64,000 bases of DNA, taken from contig DASYAE010000186.1 in assembly GCA_036501535.1 (NCBI GenBank), positions 26,197 to 90,196 of the forward strand, in the 5' to 3' direction. Source of the stretch: DASYAE01 sp036501535. Its GTDB lineage: Bacteria > Actinomycetota > Actinomycetes > Streptomycetales > Catenulisporaceae. Of the stretch, positions 17,693 through 26,194 are shown piece by piece. Positions within the stretch are counted from its first letter, which is position 1; each line of letters starts with the position of its first letter. A model generated the notes under the pieces. The model had not been told where the DNA came from and searched no databases. It was given only the letters and a program-made list of their open reading frames with translations. The position numbers and the translations under genes are program-made.

Positions 17693-18403
17693 ATGTCGCA
17701 GAACGCCGGGCTTCCCGCGCCCCAGCAGCCCGGACGGCCCGTCGAGGACAGCCGGCCGCCGGTCCCGCCGCCTGTCGCCTCGGCCGCGCCCGCGCCGCCC
17801 GCGACGGTCTCCCGCGCCGGAATGCGCGCCTCGGACCAGGACCGCGACGCGGTCGTCGGCAAGCTGCAGCAGGCCTTCGCCGAGGGCCGGATCGACGACG
17901 AGGAGTTCGACGGCCGGGTGCGCGCGGTCCTGGCCTCGCGCACGTTCGGCGAGCTGGAGCAGTGGACCGCCGACCTGCCGCAGGTGTCCGTATCGCAGCC
18001 TTCTTCGACGCTGCCGGTCAAGGCCGGAAAGCCCGCGCGCCTCTCGCTCGCCTACAAGACCCGGCTGCGGCGCGGCGGCCGGTGGCGGGTGCCGGCCAAG
18101 TTCAACGCCGTCGCCTACAAGGGCGGCAGCGTCATCGACCTGCGGGTGGCCGAGCTGGTCGAGGGGCACACCACGATCCGCGCCATCGCGTATAAGTGCA
18201 CGGTGACGGTGCTCGTCGCGCCGGGCATGCGGTTCGAGCTCTCCGGCATCGGCGTGGACGAGGCGGAGGACGGCGGCCTCGGTGCACCGGCCGCCGGCGC
18301 GCCGGTGGTGCGGATCAAGGGAATCGCCTACAAGGGCCGGGTCGAGGTGCGCACGCTGCCGGACCAGCCGCAGCAGATGCAGCCGCAGCAGTTGGAGCAG
18401 TGA
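17693..18403 (+). CDS. DUF1707 protein with LiaF-like C-terminal domain
   Basis: A protein of 236 residues. It has a Pro/Ala-rich N-terminus (1-42), then the DUF1707 helical motif MRASDQDRDAVVGKLQQAF with EGRIDDEEFDGRV (about 43-75), widespread in actinobacteria. From about 115 onward the three repeated strands with AYKTRL, IAYKCTV and IAYKGRV resemble the LiaF/DUF2154 beta-helix fold linked to cell-envelope stress. It ends in a Gln-rich tail. No membrane helix or signal peptide is seen. The SD sequence GAGAGG precedes ATG 17693. The function is unknown; a role in membrane or envelope sensing is inferred from the domains. Confidence 0.75.
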   Translation: MSQNAGLPAPQQPGRPVEDSRPPVPPPVASAAPAPPATVSRAGMRASDQDRDAVVGKLQQAFAEGRIDDEEFDGRVRAVLASRTFGELEQWTADLPQVSVSQPSSTLPVKAGKPARLSLAYKTRLRRGGRWRVPAKFNAVAYKGGSVIDLRVAELVEGHTTIRAIAYKCTVTVLVAPGMRFELSGIGVDEAEDGGLGAPAAGAPVVRIKGIAYKGRVEVRTLPDQPQQMQPQQLEQ

Positions 18404-18420
18404 ACCGGCGCCGATGCACG

Positions 18421-18444
18421 CCTGATGTCCTGACGTCCTGATGT
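18421..18444 (+). repeat. Three tandem 8-base repeats
   Basis: CCTGATGT, CCTGACGT and CCTGATGT follow each other without gaps, just behind the DUF1707 stop. They are non-coding, and no hairpin forms from them. Confidence 0.8.
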
Positions 18445-18624
18445 AGCGGCAGACCACGGTTCCCGCAGCCCCGCTATGGATCCCGGCACCATCGAGCGGG
18501 ACCCGGCCCGGATCTACCTTCCCCGGAACGCGGCGTCGACGATGCGTTTCCGGATGCGCATCAGCGGTCTCGGCCACACAGCGCAGTGGGCGCCGCGCCC
18601 GTCCTCGAAGGAGAGGCCCACGCC

Positions 18625-20034
18625 GTGCACCGAGCCGATTTCTCCCCACGAACCACACCGACAGCAAGAACAGCGCCGACAGCACGCATTCCACGAGCAG
18701 CGGCAGCCGCGCGGTTCGCCGCGCGCCGGCCGGCCGTCCGGGCGTCGACCGCGGCCGTCGTGGCCGCCGCCATGGTCGCCGCCCTGCTCGTCGCCCTCGG
18801 CTCGGCCGCCCCGGCGCGCGCCAACACCTCCACGCTGAACCAGGTCACCTCGTTCGGCTCCAACCCGGGCGCGCTGCAGATGTACGACTACGTGCCCACC
18901 ACCACCACCGCCGCGAGCGCGCCGCTCGTCGTCGCGCTGCACGGCTGCACCCAGCAGGCCTCGGACTACTACAACGACTCCGGCTGGCCCAAGTACGCCG
19001 ACCAGTGGGGCTTCGACCTCGTCTTCCCGCAGCAGACCTCGTCGAACAACGCCGAGGAGTGCTTCGACTTCTTCACCCCTTCGGATGACTCGCGGGGCGA
19101 CGGCGAAGCCGCGTCGATCATCCAGATGGTGCAGTACATGGAGGCGCACTACTCGATCAACCCGAGCCGGGTCTACGTCACCGGCCTGTCCGCCGGCGGC
19201 GGCATGACCGCCGACCTGCTGGCCGACTATCCCGACGTGTTCGCCTCCGGCTCGATCGACTCCGGGCTGCCGGCCCAGTGCGCCACCAGCGAGACCGGCG
19301 CGTTCACGTGCATGGACGGCTCGGTGAGCAACTCGGTGGCGCAGTGGGCCGCGCTGGCGAAGAACTCCGACCCCGGATACTCCGGCTCGTGGCCCACCGT
19401 GCAGATCTGGCAGGGCACCGCGGACTACACGGTCAGCACGGCCAACTCGACCGAGCTGATGGACCAGTGGACCGGCGTGTGGGGCATCAGCCAGACGGCG
19501 TCCTCCACGGCCTCGCTGACCGGCGGCACCTCCGAGAGCATCTACGACAACGCGGCCGGCAGCCCGGTGGTCGAGACCTTCGCGATCTCCGGCATGGGCC
19601 ACGGGCTCGCGGTGAATCCGGGCTCGGCGACCGACCAGTGCGGTGCGACCGGCGCCTACTTCCTGAGCTATATCTGCTCGACGTACTACGCCGCCACCTT
19701 CTGGGGCCTGCAGAACGGCTCGACCGCCTCCGCGACGGCATCGGCGTCCGCCTCGCCGTCCACGAGCCCGACGCACAGCGCCTCCCCGAGTGCTTCCCCC
19801 AGCGCCTCGCACACTCCGACGGCCAGCGCGAGCCCGTCCTCGACCTACACACCGCAATGCTTCACCGCGAGCAACTACGCGCAGACCCAGGCCGGCCGCG
19901 CATATCAGTCCGGCGGTTACACGTACGCCAACGGTTCCAACGACAACATGGGCCTGTGGAACACCTTCGTGACCACGACGCTTGAGGAGACCTCGTCCGG
20001 CTATTACGTCCTGATCACCGGCTCGTGTCCGTAA
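18625..20034 (+). CDS. Secreted PHB-depolymerase-family esterase
   Basis: An extracellular alpha/beta-hydrolase of 469 residues. GTG 18625 is chosen because AAGGAGAG is positioned upstream of it. The long basic signal peptide has its core at AAVVAAAMVAALLVALG and ends PARA (about residue 66). The catalytic Ser is in VTGLSAGGGMT, the Asp in WQGTADYTV and the His in GMGHGLAV; the oxyanion motif is LHGCTQQ. A Ser/Pro/Thr linker with repeated SASPS leads to a C-terminal module of about 60 residues (CFTASNYAQ...GRAY...GSCP) found in PHB depolymerases and feruloyl esterases, probably for polymer binding. The substrate is a polyester or an acylated plant polymer. A 16-bp perfect terminator follows. 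Confidence 0.83.
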   Translation: MHRADFSPRTTPTARTAPTARIPRAAAAARFAARRPAVRASTAAVVAAAMVAALLVALGSAAPARANTSTLNQVTSFGSNPGALQMYDYVPTTTTAASAPLVVALHGCTQQASDYYNDSGWPKYADQWGFDLVFPQQTSSNNAEECFDFFTPSDDSRGDGEAASIIQMVQYMEAHYSINPSRVYVTGLSAGGGMTADLLADYPDVFASGSIDSGLPAQCATSETGAFTCMDGSVSNSVAQWAALAKNSDPGYSGSWPTVQIWQGTADYTVSTANSTELMDQWTGVWGISQTASSTASLTGGTSESIYDNAAGSPVVETFAISGMGHGLAVNPGSATDQCGATGAYFLSYICSTYYAATFWGLQNGSTASATASASASPSTSPTHSASPSASPSASHTPTASASPSSTYTPQCFTASNYAQTQAGRAYQSGGYTYANGSNDNMGLWNTFVTTTLEETSSGYYVLITGSCP

Positions 20035-20071
20035 CCTGATCGGCCGTTTGCGGGATTGCGCACCGCGATCG

Positions 20072-20105
20072 GCGCCGGGCGCCGCACTCGTGCGGCGCCC
20101 GGCGC
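20072..20105 (+). terminator. Perfect 16-bp terminator hairpin
   Basis: GCGCCGGGCGCCGCAC (20072-20087) pairs perfectly with 20090-20105 across a 2-base TC gap. It lies 37 bases after the esterase stop. Confidence 0.7.
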
Positions 20106-20195
20106 ACCGAGCGGCGGATCGGACTGCGGTCAAGGCGCCAATCTGCGGGTACGCTGCACCAGCACGCTTGCACATCTTGAGGCGGGAGGCGCACC

Positions 20196-21572
20196 GTGGC
20201 GCTCACGGACGCAGTACTGGACGATCTCGTGGCCGGGCTTCCGGACGGCCGGGTGATCACCGACCCCGAGCTGGTCGGGATCTACTGCCAGGACGAGCAT
20301 TCCTATGTGACGCCGGGGCGGCCGGCCGCGGTGGTGGTGGCCGCCTGCGCCGAGGACGTCCAGGCTGCGATGCGCTGGGCCGCGGCCAACCGGGTCCCGG
20401 TCATCCCGCGCGGCGCCGGGACCGGCATCGTCGGCGGCACCGCGACCATCGACGGCTGCCTCGTCGTCTCGCTGGCGAAGATGAAGGCGATCCGCGAGCT
20501 GTCCGCGCAGGACGAGATCGCGGTCGTCGAACCCGGAGTCGTCAACGCCGACCTCGACCGGGCCGCCCGGCAGCACGGCCTGATGTACGCGCCGGACCCG
20601 TCGAGTTACGAGACCTGCACGATCGGCGGCAACCTCGCGACGAACGCCGGCGGGCTGCGCTGCGTGAAGTACGGCGTCACGCGCGACTCGGTGCTCGGGC
20701 TCGAAGCGGTGCTCGCGGACGGCTCCCTGATGCGCACCGGCCGCCGCACCGTCAAGGGCGTCGCAGGGTACGACCTGACCGGCCTGCTGGTCGGCTCGGA
20801 GGGCACGCTCGGCATCATCACCTCGGCCACGCTCCGGCTGCGCCCGGCGCCGAAGCGGCCCCCGGTCACCGTCGCGGCGGAGTTCGGCACGGTGCACGCG
20901 GCGGCCGAGGCGGTCTGGGCGATCCTGCGCGCCTCGGTCGGCCCGAGCCTGCTGGAGCTGATGTACCGCACGACGCTCGAATCGCTGGACCGCTGGCGCA
21001 GCATCGGCCTGGACCCGCAGACCTCCGCGATGCTGCTGTGCCAGGCCGACGGGCCCGACGCGCAGGAGGCCGCGCAGGTCATGGCGCAGTGCTGCCGGGA
21101 CTGCGCGGCGTCGGTCGTGGCGGTCTCGGACGACGAGGCGGAGTCGGCGCAGCTGCTGGACGTGCGCCGCATGGCCTTCAACGCGATCGAGCGCACCGGC
21201 TCCTGCCTGATCGAGGACGTCTGCGTGCCGCGCTCGAAGCTGCCCGACATGTTCGACGCGGTCGAGCGGATCGCGGCCAAGTACGGCGTGCAGGTCCCGA
21301 CCGTGGCCCACGCCGGGGACGGCAACCTGCACCCGGTCTTCGTCTTCGACCGCGGCCTGCCCGAGATCCCGGCGGAGGTCTGGTCCGCGGCCGACGAGGT
21401 CTTCCGCGAGGCGCTCGACCTAGGCGGCACACTCACCGGCGAGCACGGTGTCGGCACGCTGAAGCGGCACTGGCTCGGCCGCGAGCTCGGCCCGGAGTCG
21501 ATGGCCGTGCACCACGCGATCAAGAACGCGCTCGACCCGCTCGGAATCCTGAACCCGGGCAAGGTGATCTGA
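20196..21572 (+). CDS. FAD-linked oxidase, GlcD/D-lactate dehydrogenase type
   Basis: A 458-residue cytoplasmic flavoenzyme of the PCMH/FAD_binding_4 family that oxidises 2-hydroxy acids. GTG 20196 follows GGGAGG. The FAD-binding half shows VIPRGAGTGIVGG (about 68-80), PDPSSYETCTIGGNLATNAGG (the conserved FAD pyrophosphate loop) and VKGVAGYDLTGLLVGSEGTLGI. The C-terminal half contains HAGDGNLHPVF and GGTLTGEHGVGTLK, which carry the substrate and metal-binding histidines, and it ends DPLGILNPGKV as in GlcD. No GlcE or GlcF partner is adjacent, so it probably acts alone. Glycolate and D-lactate are both possible substrates. Confidence 0.88.
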   Translation: MALTDAVLDDLVAGLPDGRVITDPELVGIYCQDEHSYVTPGRPAAVVVAACAEDVQAAMRWAAANRVPVIPRGAGTGIVGGTATIDGCLVVSLAKMKAIRELSAQDEIAVVEPGVVNADLDRAARQHGLMYAPDPSSYETCTIGGNLATNAGGLRCVKYGVTRDSVLGLEAVLADGSLMRTGRRTVKGVAGYDLTGLLVGSEGTLGIITSATLRLRPAPKRPPVTVAAEFGTVHAAAEAVWAILRASVGPSLLELMYRTTLESLDRWRSIGLDPQTSAMLLCQADGPDAQEAAQVMAQCCRDCAASVVAVSDDEAESAQLLDVRRMAFNAIERTGSCLIEDVCVPRSKLPDMFDAVERIAAKYGVQVPTVAHAGDGNLHPVFVFDRGLPEIPAEVWSAADEVFREALDLGGTLTGEHGVGTLKRHWLGRELGPESMAVHHAIKNALDPLGILNPGKVI

Positions 21573-21585
21573 GCGGAATCCGGCA

Positions 21586-21614
21586 GCAGGGGCGCGCTCC
21601 AGCCCAGCCCCTGC
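21586..21614. terminator. Terminator between the FAD oxidase and SDR genes
   Basis: GCAGGGGC (21586-21593) pairs with GCCCCTGC (21607-21614), followed on the plus strand by the AT-rich GCGCTATTAA. The flanking genes are convergent. Confidence 0.5.
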
Positions 21615-21673
21615 GCGCTATTAACAGGCCCTCCATCTTGGGGGGTGCGGGGTCTGGCCTGGTTGATTCGGTG

Positions 21674-22432
21674 TCAGCGGGTGACCGGCGGGCGCACGGT
21701 GATCACGGTGCCGGAGAGGTGGTTCGCCGCGTCGCTGCACAGGAACGCGGTCAGCGCGAGGATGTCCTCGGGTTGGCCGATCCGGCCGCCGGGATAGTTC
21801 GCGGCGACCCGCTGGATGTGCTCCTCGGAGACGATCGCCTGCATGCCGGGTGTGTAGGTCAGGCCCGGGGCCAGCGCGACGGTGCGGATCCCCTGGTCGG
21901 CGAGTTCCTGGTGGACGACGTTGGCCAGGATGTTGAGCGCCGCCTTCGACCCGCCGTAGGGCGCCGCGCCGGGACCGGCCTGCGTGCCGATGACGCTCGA
22001 CATGTAGATGATGCGGCCCCCGCCGCCGCGGATCATCAGCGGCGCGAAGTGCTTGGTGGTCAGGAAGCTGCCGAGCAGGTTCGAGCGCCACACCCGGTCG
22101 AGCACTGAGACCTCCACGGTCAGGACCGGCTGGTTGCCGGGCATCCAGCCCGCGTTGTTGATCAGCGCGTCGACCCGCCCCCATGCGCGGTCGAGTTCGG
22201 CGGCCGCCTCGATCACCGCGGCCTCGTCGCTCACGTCGGCTTCGAGGGCTATCGCCGACGGGGCGTCAGGCAGCCCGGCGATCTCGTCGACGACCGCCTG
22301 CGCCCGCTTGCGGTCGCGCGCCAGCACCGCGACCCGGGCGCCCTCGGCAGCGAGCCCGAGCGCGAGGGTGCGCCCGATTCCCTGCGCCGCGCCGGTGATC
22401 ACGACGACCTTGCCTGCGATCTCGATGTTCAT
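21674..22432 (-). CDS. Short-chain dehydrogenase/reductase
   Basis: A classical SDR of 252 residues with a Rossmann fold. ATG 22432 is chosen because it gives the family start (MNIEIAGKVVVITGAAQGIG) and has GAGG upstream; an open frame extends further but reads a low-complexity TDTDTD tail. The cofactor motif is TGAAQGIG, NNAG is near residue 88, and the catalytic Ser lies in YMSSVIG with Tyr/Lys in YGGSKAAL (normally YxxSK; here the Tyr is in APYGGSK). NADP(H) use and the substrate are not evident. A perfect 18-bp palindrome lies 50 bases upstream, so the gene is likely controlled by a TetR-type repressor encoded elsewhere. Confidence 0.85.
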   Translation of the reverse strand: MNIEIAGKVVVITGAAQGIGRTLALGLAAEGARVAVLARDRKRAQAVVDEIAGLPDAPSAIALEADVSDEAAVIEAAAELDRAWGRVDALINNAGWMPGNQPVLTVEVSVLDRVWRSNLLGSFLTTKHFAPLMIRGGGGRIIYMSSVIGTQAGPGAAPYGGSKAALNILANVVHQELADQGIRTVALAPGLTYTPGMQAIVSEEHIQRVAANYPGGRIGQPEDILALTAFLCSDAANHLSGTVITVRPPVTR

Positions 22433-22482
22433 GGGGATGGCCTCGCTGTCGGTGTCGGTGTCCGTTGTTCGGCTAAGTTCCA

Positions 22483-22500
22483 ACTCCAACGTTGGAGTTT
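22483..22500. promoter_or_regulatory. Perfect 18-bp palindromic operator upstream of the SDR
   Basis: AACTCCAACGTTGGAGTT is a perfect inverted repeat. A further half-site GTTGGAGTT lies at 22543-22551. The size and symmetry are typical of TetR-family operators. No TetR gene is adjacent. Confidence 0.65.
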
Positions 22501-22664
22501 AGAACGAGCATAGCCCGGTCCCGGCACGACTGCAACGCGACGGTTGGAGTTCGGCCTCGGCCCCGGCGTCAGTGGTCGGTGTCGTGCGTGCGGCCGCCGA
22601 GTTGGGACGCGGTCAGCCGCCCGAGCGCAGGTGATAAACCCGGCGACGCCGCCGGTCCGCTCGG

Positions 22665-22670
22665 GATACT
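22665..22670 (+). promoter_or_regulatory. Candidate -10 box for a leaderless kinase message
   Basis: GATACT lies 7 bases from ATG 22678, the spacing typical of leaderless actinobacterial messages, and there is no SD sequence. No clear -35 is seen. Confidence 0.35.
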
Positions 22671-22677
22671 GGCCGCC

Positions 22678-23427
22678 ATGGATGAGGTCGAGGTCGTCGT
22701 CGCCCATTCCGAGCGGGCGACTTTGCGCGTCGGCGATGTGTTCCTGAAGGTGGACGGCGATCAGGCGCGCATCGGGGTCGAGGTCGAGGCGATGGCCCTG
22801 GCGCCGGTCCCGACGCCGGAGGTGCTGTGGTGCAAGCCGCCCGTACTCGCGCTCGCCGCGCTCCCGGGGGTGGCACTTGGCCGCTTGGGCGAGCCGTCGA
22901 GCGCGTCGCCGGCGGCGTGGGCCGCGGCGGGCGCTGCCATCCGGAGGTTGCACGATGCGCCGTTGCCGCCCTGGCCCGGCCGAGACCTGGAGGAGTTGGC
23001 CTCGAGCCTGGACGGCGAGTGCGAATGGCTGGTGGCCAACGGCGTCCTACCCGCCGACCTGGTCGCCCGCAATCGCCGGGCCGCCGAGGTCGCGCTGCGG
23101 CCGTGGACACCGGTGTTCGCGCACGGCGACCTGCAGATCACTCACGTGTTCGTCGAGGGTGACGAGATCACCGGCATCATCGACTGGTCCGAGGCGGGTC
23201 GGGGTGATGCATTGTTCGACCTCGCCATCCTGACGCTCGGACACGAGGAGTGTCTCGGCGACGTCGTCGCGGGCTACGGCACCGACGTCGACCTCGAGGT
23301 GATCCGCGGGTGGTGGTCGCTGCGAAGCCTGCTGGCGGCCCGCTGGCTGGTCGAGCACGGCTTCGATCCGTCCGCGCCGGGCTGCGAGTTCGACGTGCTC
23401 AGATCCGCCGTGCGGGGTGCCGCTTAG
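22678..23427 (+). CDS. Aminoglycoside phosphotransferase (APH)-family kinase
   Basis: A 249-residue small-molecule kinase fold. ATG 22678 gives the family N-terminus (MDEVEVVVAHSERATLRVGD, then VFLKVDGDQ carrying the ATP-binding Lys). The Brenner motif is FAHGDLQITHVFV and the metal-binding motif is GIIDWSEAGRGDALFDLA. A long list of substrates (antibiotics, sugars, choline) uses this fold, so resistance must not be assumed. The SD is poor; a GATACT box 7 bases upstream suggests leaderless translation. Its stop overlaps the convergent lipoprotein stop by four bases (TTAG). Confidence 0.8.
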   Translation: MDEVEVVVAHSERATLRVGDVFLKVDGDQARIGVEVEAMALAPVPTPEVLWCKPPVLALAALPGVALGRLGEPSSASPAAWAAAGAAIRRLHDAPLPPWPGRDLEELASSLDGECEWLVANGVLPADLVARNRRAAEVALRPWTPVFAHGDLQITHVFVEGDEITGIIDWSEAGRGDALFDLAILTLGHEECLGDVVAGYGTDVDLEVIRGWWSLRSLLAARWLVEHGFDPSAPGCEFDVLRSAVRGAA

Positions 23428-24023
23428 ACAGAGGGCAGCGACGGGCAGTTCGAGCCGAGCTTCGCCGCGTCGTAGGCCGTGGTCAGCGCGAAGATCTGCG
23501 ACTGAATACTCTGATAGGCCTGCGATCCGCTGGTCGAGGACGACACGGCGTTCAGCGCGTCCGTGAACGCTATGAAGGCGCCGTTGATCGCGGCGAGCTT
23601 CGCGGCATCCAGACCGTCGGCGTCGCTCGTGGCCTGGTCCAGTGCGGAGCGCACCTCGCTGTCGAGCGTCTTGATCTGGTCCAGCGTGACGCTGCTGCCT
23701 TTGAGCTGCTTGAGATTGTCCAGGTCGGTGCCGAGGGTGCCCAGGTCCGAGCACAGCTGAGCGCTGTAGGTCCCTGATGCGGTTGCCGAGGCCTGGCCGG
23801 ACGGGCTGTTCGAGCCGTTGACGGATAGGCCTGTGCTGCCGCATCCCGCCGCCGCGGCGCCGACCGCCAGTGCCAGGGCCGCCGCGCCCGCGCCCGCACG
23901 GACCCGCGCCCGGCGCTTCGGCGCCGCCTGCGCGGCTCCCGACCCTGATGCCGATCCCGATCCCGATTCCGTCCCCATTCCCGTCCCCGTTCCGTTGTTT
24001 CGCATCATGTTCATCAGATTCAT
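23424..24023 (-). CDS. Putative lipoprotein of unknown function
   Basis: A 199-residue exported protein. The SD sequence GGAGGGG is placed for ATG 24023 (GTG 24026 is also possible). The n-region is very long, about 45 residues, with low-complexity GTGTGMGTESGSGSASGSG and then basic KRRARVR. The hydrophobic core is AGAAALALAVGAAAAGC, with a non-canonical lipobox AAGC. The mature part is helical (LCSDLGTLGTDLDNLKQLKG, with heptad-like spacing) and ends with one more Cys. I do not recognise the family. The hexanucleotide-like repeats in the DNA (CCGATC, CCGATT, CCGTCC; near 23947-23995) may change length easily. Confidence 0.6.
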   Translation of the reverse strand: MNLMNMMRNNGTGTGMGTESGSGSASGSGAAQAAPKRRARVRAGAGAAALALAVGAAAAGCGSTGLSVNGSNSPSGQASATASGTYSAQLCSDLGTLGTDLDNLKQLKGSSVTLDQIKTLDSEVRSALDQATSDADGLDAAKLAAINGAFIAFTDALNAVSSSTSGSQAYQSIQSQIFALTTAYDAAKLGSNCPSLPSV

Positions 24024-24266
24024 CACACGACCCCTCCCCGCTGCTCGTCCTGTGCCGCTCCTCCATTCAGCTTCCGTCCATTCGGGTTCCTATTCCACTT
24101 CGAATCCTCCGATCGGGGGCCGAACGGTCGATGCGGCACAGGTTGCGGATTAAGCCGGACCGGCGTGGTGTTGCACCGGGCGCGGTTCCCACCGCCCCGC
24201 GGCGAAAGCCAGGGAAACCATCAGACCGACGGCGAATACGCCGAGCAACACACGAGGAGCACGCCG

Positions 24267-24710
24267 ATGAGCAGCCAGCCGAATCCCTCCGTCGTGGACA
24301 GCCCGACCCCGTGGGTGGCGGAGCACATCAAGAGCTACACCGAGTCCGGCGGCGAGCAGGGTCACGAATGGAACGGCGTGCCGACGCTGCTGCTCTCGGT
24401 GCGCGGCCGCAAGTCGGGCACCTGGCACCGCACGGCGCTGATCTACGGCCAGTCCGGCGCGAACTTCGTGATCGTCGCCTCGAAGGGCGGGGCGCCCGAG
24501 CACCCGCAGTGGTTCCTCAACCTGGTCGCGAATCCCGACGTGCGGGTCCAGGCCGGCGCCGAGACCTTCGACGCGACCGCCCGGGTCGCCGAGGGCGACG
24601 AGCGCGCCGAACTCTGGGACCTGATGGCGCAGATCTGGCCGGACTACAACTCGTACAAGACCAGGACCGACCGGCAGATCCCGGTCGTCGTGCTCGAACC
24701 GACCAAGTAG
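24267..24710 (+). CDS. Deazaflavin (F420)-dependent nitroreductase-family protein
   Basis: A 147-residue DDN-type split beta-barrel protein. ATG 24267 follows GAGGAG. The family signatures are present: HEWNGVPTLLLSVRGRKSG(T/L), RTALIYG, FVIVASKGGAPEHPQWFLNL and NPDVRVQAG. Relatives use F420H2 to reduce diverse substrates. Whether this one binds F420, FMN or another cofactor cannot be read from the sequence. It stands alone, with a 17-bp terminator behind it. Confidence 0.9.
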   Translation: MSSQPNPSVVDSPTPWVAEHIKSYTESGGEQGHEWNGVPTLLLSVRGRKSGTWHRTALIYGQSGANFVIVASKGGAPEHPQWFLNLVANPDVRVQAGAETFDATARVAEGDERAELWDLMAQIWPDYNSYKTRTDRQIPVVVLEPTK

Positions 24711-24725
24711 TCCGAAAGGCTGAAT

Positions 24726-24769
24726 CGGGCGCTGAGCCGTCCAGCTGAAGCGGGACGGCCCAGCGCCCG
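24726..24769 (+). terminator. Terminator after the DDN-type gene
   Basis: Arms CGGGCGCTGAGCCGTCC (24726-24742) and 24753-24769 pair with a single small internal mismatch around a 10-base loop. Confidence 0.7.
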
Positions 24770-24795
24770 TATGTGTTTCCGCCGCTGCGGCAGAC

Positions 24796-24810
24796 TGTGA
24801 AAGCTTCACA
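24796..24810. promoter_or_regulatory. Palindrome GTGAAAGCTTCAC upstream of ltrA-like gene
   Basis: TGTGAAAGCTTCACA lies 27 bases before the LtrA-like start. Its arms TGTGAA and TTCACA are perfect. A near-identical element, GTGAAAGTTTCAC, occurs at 29346-29358. Confidence 0.4.
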
Positions 24811-24837
24811 CTCTCAGCACAGGGAGCCGCAGGCGAC

Positions 24838-26100
24838 ATGAGCGCGGACGGCACAAACGCGGACAACGGTGCGGTCGCGCAGACCGGCCCGGACACGGGA
24901 CCGGCGCCGCGTCCGGGCCGGATGCGGCGGATGACTGCGCGCGACCGGGACGAGGAGCACCGCGTCTCCACGCCGCTGGAGCTGCTGTTCGACCTCTGCT
25001 TCGCCGGCGCGGTCGCCGAGGCGGCCGGACAGCTGGAGCACTACCTCGCGCAGGGCGAGCCGGCCCGGGGCGTCGGCGCGTTCGCGTTCGTGTTCGCCGC
25101 GATCTGGTGGGCGTGGATGAACTTCACCTGGTTCGCCTCCGCCTACGACACCGACGACCTGGCCTACCGGATCACCGTGTTCGTGGAGATCGCCGGGGCG
25201 CTGATCCTGGCCGCCGGGGTGCCCGCGATGATGACCCGGCACGACTTCGTCATCGGCGTCACAGGGTACGTCGTCATGCGTATCGCGCTGGTCTCCCAAT
25301 GGCTGCGCGCGGCGCACGACGATCCGGACTCGCGCTCGACGGCTCAGCGCTATGCCATCGGCGTCACCGTCGTGCAGTTGGGCTGGATCGGCTTTCTCGC
25401 GATCCCGCGCGGCGAGTGGGTCGTCGGCTTCCTGGTCCTCTACGCGCTCGACCTGTCGGTCCCGGCCTGGGCCGAGCGGACCGGCCGCACCGCCTGGCAT
25501 CCGCACCACATCGCCGAGCGCTACGGCCTGTTCACCCTGATCGTGCTCGGCGAGGCGATGGTCGGGGCGACCAGCGCGCTGCAGGCCGCATTCGGCTCCG
25601 GCGGGTTCCGGTGGGACCTGGTCGGCGTGGTCGCCGGCGGCCTGCTGATCGCGTTCGGCATGTGGTGGACCTACTTCGCCACGCCGACCCGGAACCACCT
25701 GCGCAGCAACCGGGCCGCGTTCCTCTGGGGCTACAGCCACTACCTGGTCTTCGCTTCGGTCGCCGCCTTCGGGGCCGGGATCTCCGTCGAGGTCGGATAC
25801 GACACCGGCGGGGTGCGGACCGGCCCGGTGGAGTCGGCCGCGGCGGTGACGATCCCGGTCGCGGTCTTCATGATCGTGGTCTGGCTGCTGCACCTGCGCG
25901 CGAGCGGGGGCCTGCCGCGCTTCATCGTCTCCTCGACCCCGGCCGCGGTCGCCGCCGTCCTGGCCGCGACCTTCGCCGGGCCCGCGGCGGTGCCGCTGGT
26001 CGGGCTCGTCGTGGGCGGCATGATCGCGGTCAAGGTGATCGTCGCGCCCGACTGGGGTGTCGCGACCGCCGACGCCGACGCCGACCGGGCCGCCACCTGA
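24838..26100 (+). CDS. Low temperature requirement protein A (LtrA) family membrane protein
   Basis: A polytopic membrane protein of 420 residues with about ten to eleven helices. It carries the LtrA family start signature after a polar N-tail (DEEHRVSTPLELLFDLCFAGA) and the later motif HIAERYGLFTLIVLGEAM. LtrA was named from Listeria growth at low temperature; its biochemical role is unknown. The SD is GGGAG ahead of ATG 24838. The palindrome at 24796-24810 lies in its likely promoter. The gene downstream (hsp20) has its own HAIR-controlled promoter. Confidence 0.87.
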   Translation: MSADGTNADNGAVAQTGPDTGPAPRPGRMRRMTARDRDEEHRVSTPLELLFDLCFAGAVAEAAGQLEHYLAQGEPARGVGAFAFVFAAIWWAWMNFTWFASAYDTDDLAYRITVFVEIAGALILAAGVPAMMTRHDFVIGVTGYVVMRIALVSQWLRAAHDDPDSRSTAQRYAIGVTVVQLGWIGFLAIPRGEWVVGFLVLYALDLSVPAWAERTGRTAWHPHHIAERYGLFTLIVLGEAMVGATSALQAAFGSGGFRWDLVGVVAGGLLIAFGMWWTYFATPTRNHLRSNRAAFLWGYSHYLVFASVAAFGAGISVEVGYDTGGVRTGPVESAAAVTIPVAVFMIVVWLLHLRASGGLPRFIVSSTPAAVAAVLAATFAGPAAVPLVGLVVGGMIAVKVIVAPDWGVATADADADRAAT

Positions 26101-26118
26101 CCTGCCCACCAGGCGGGA

Positions 26119-26139
26119 ATTGAGTCGGGTCGACTCAAG
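26119..26139. promoter_or_regulatory. HAIR element (HspR operator)
   Basis: ATTGAGT, seven bases, ACTCAAG matches the HspR-associated inverted repeat CTTGAGT-N7-ACTCAAG with one mismatch, in the first base. It lies 56 bases upstream of the hsp20 start. HspR repression of heat-shock genes through this element is established in Streptomyces and mycobacteria. Confidence 0.8.
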
Positions 26140-26194
26140 TTGTACGGGGTGTCGGCCGAGCGGCCGACCGAGGGGATCGAGGAGAGATCGAACC

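Noticed and set aside
22678..23427. An antibiotic resistance determinant
   Set aside because: The APH fold is shared by many kinases of sugars and metabolites; nothing in sequence or context points to an antibiotic.
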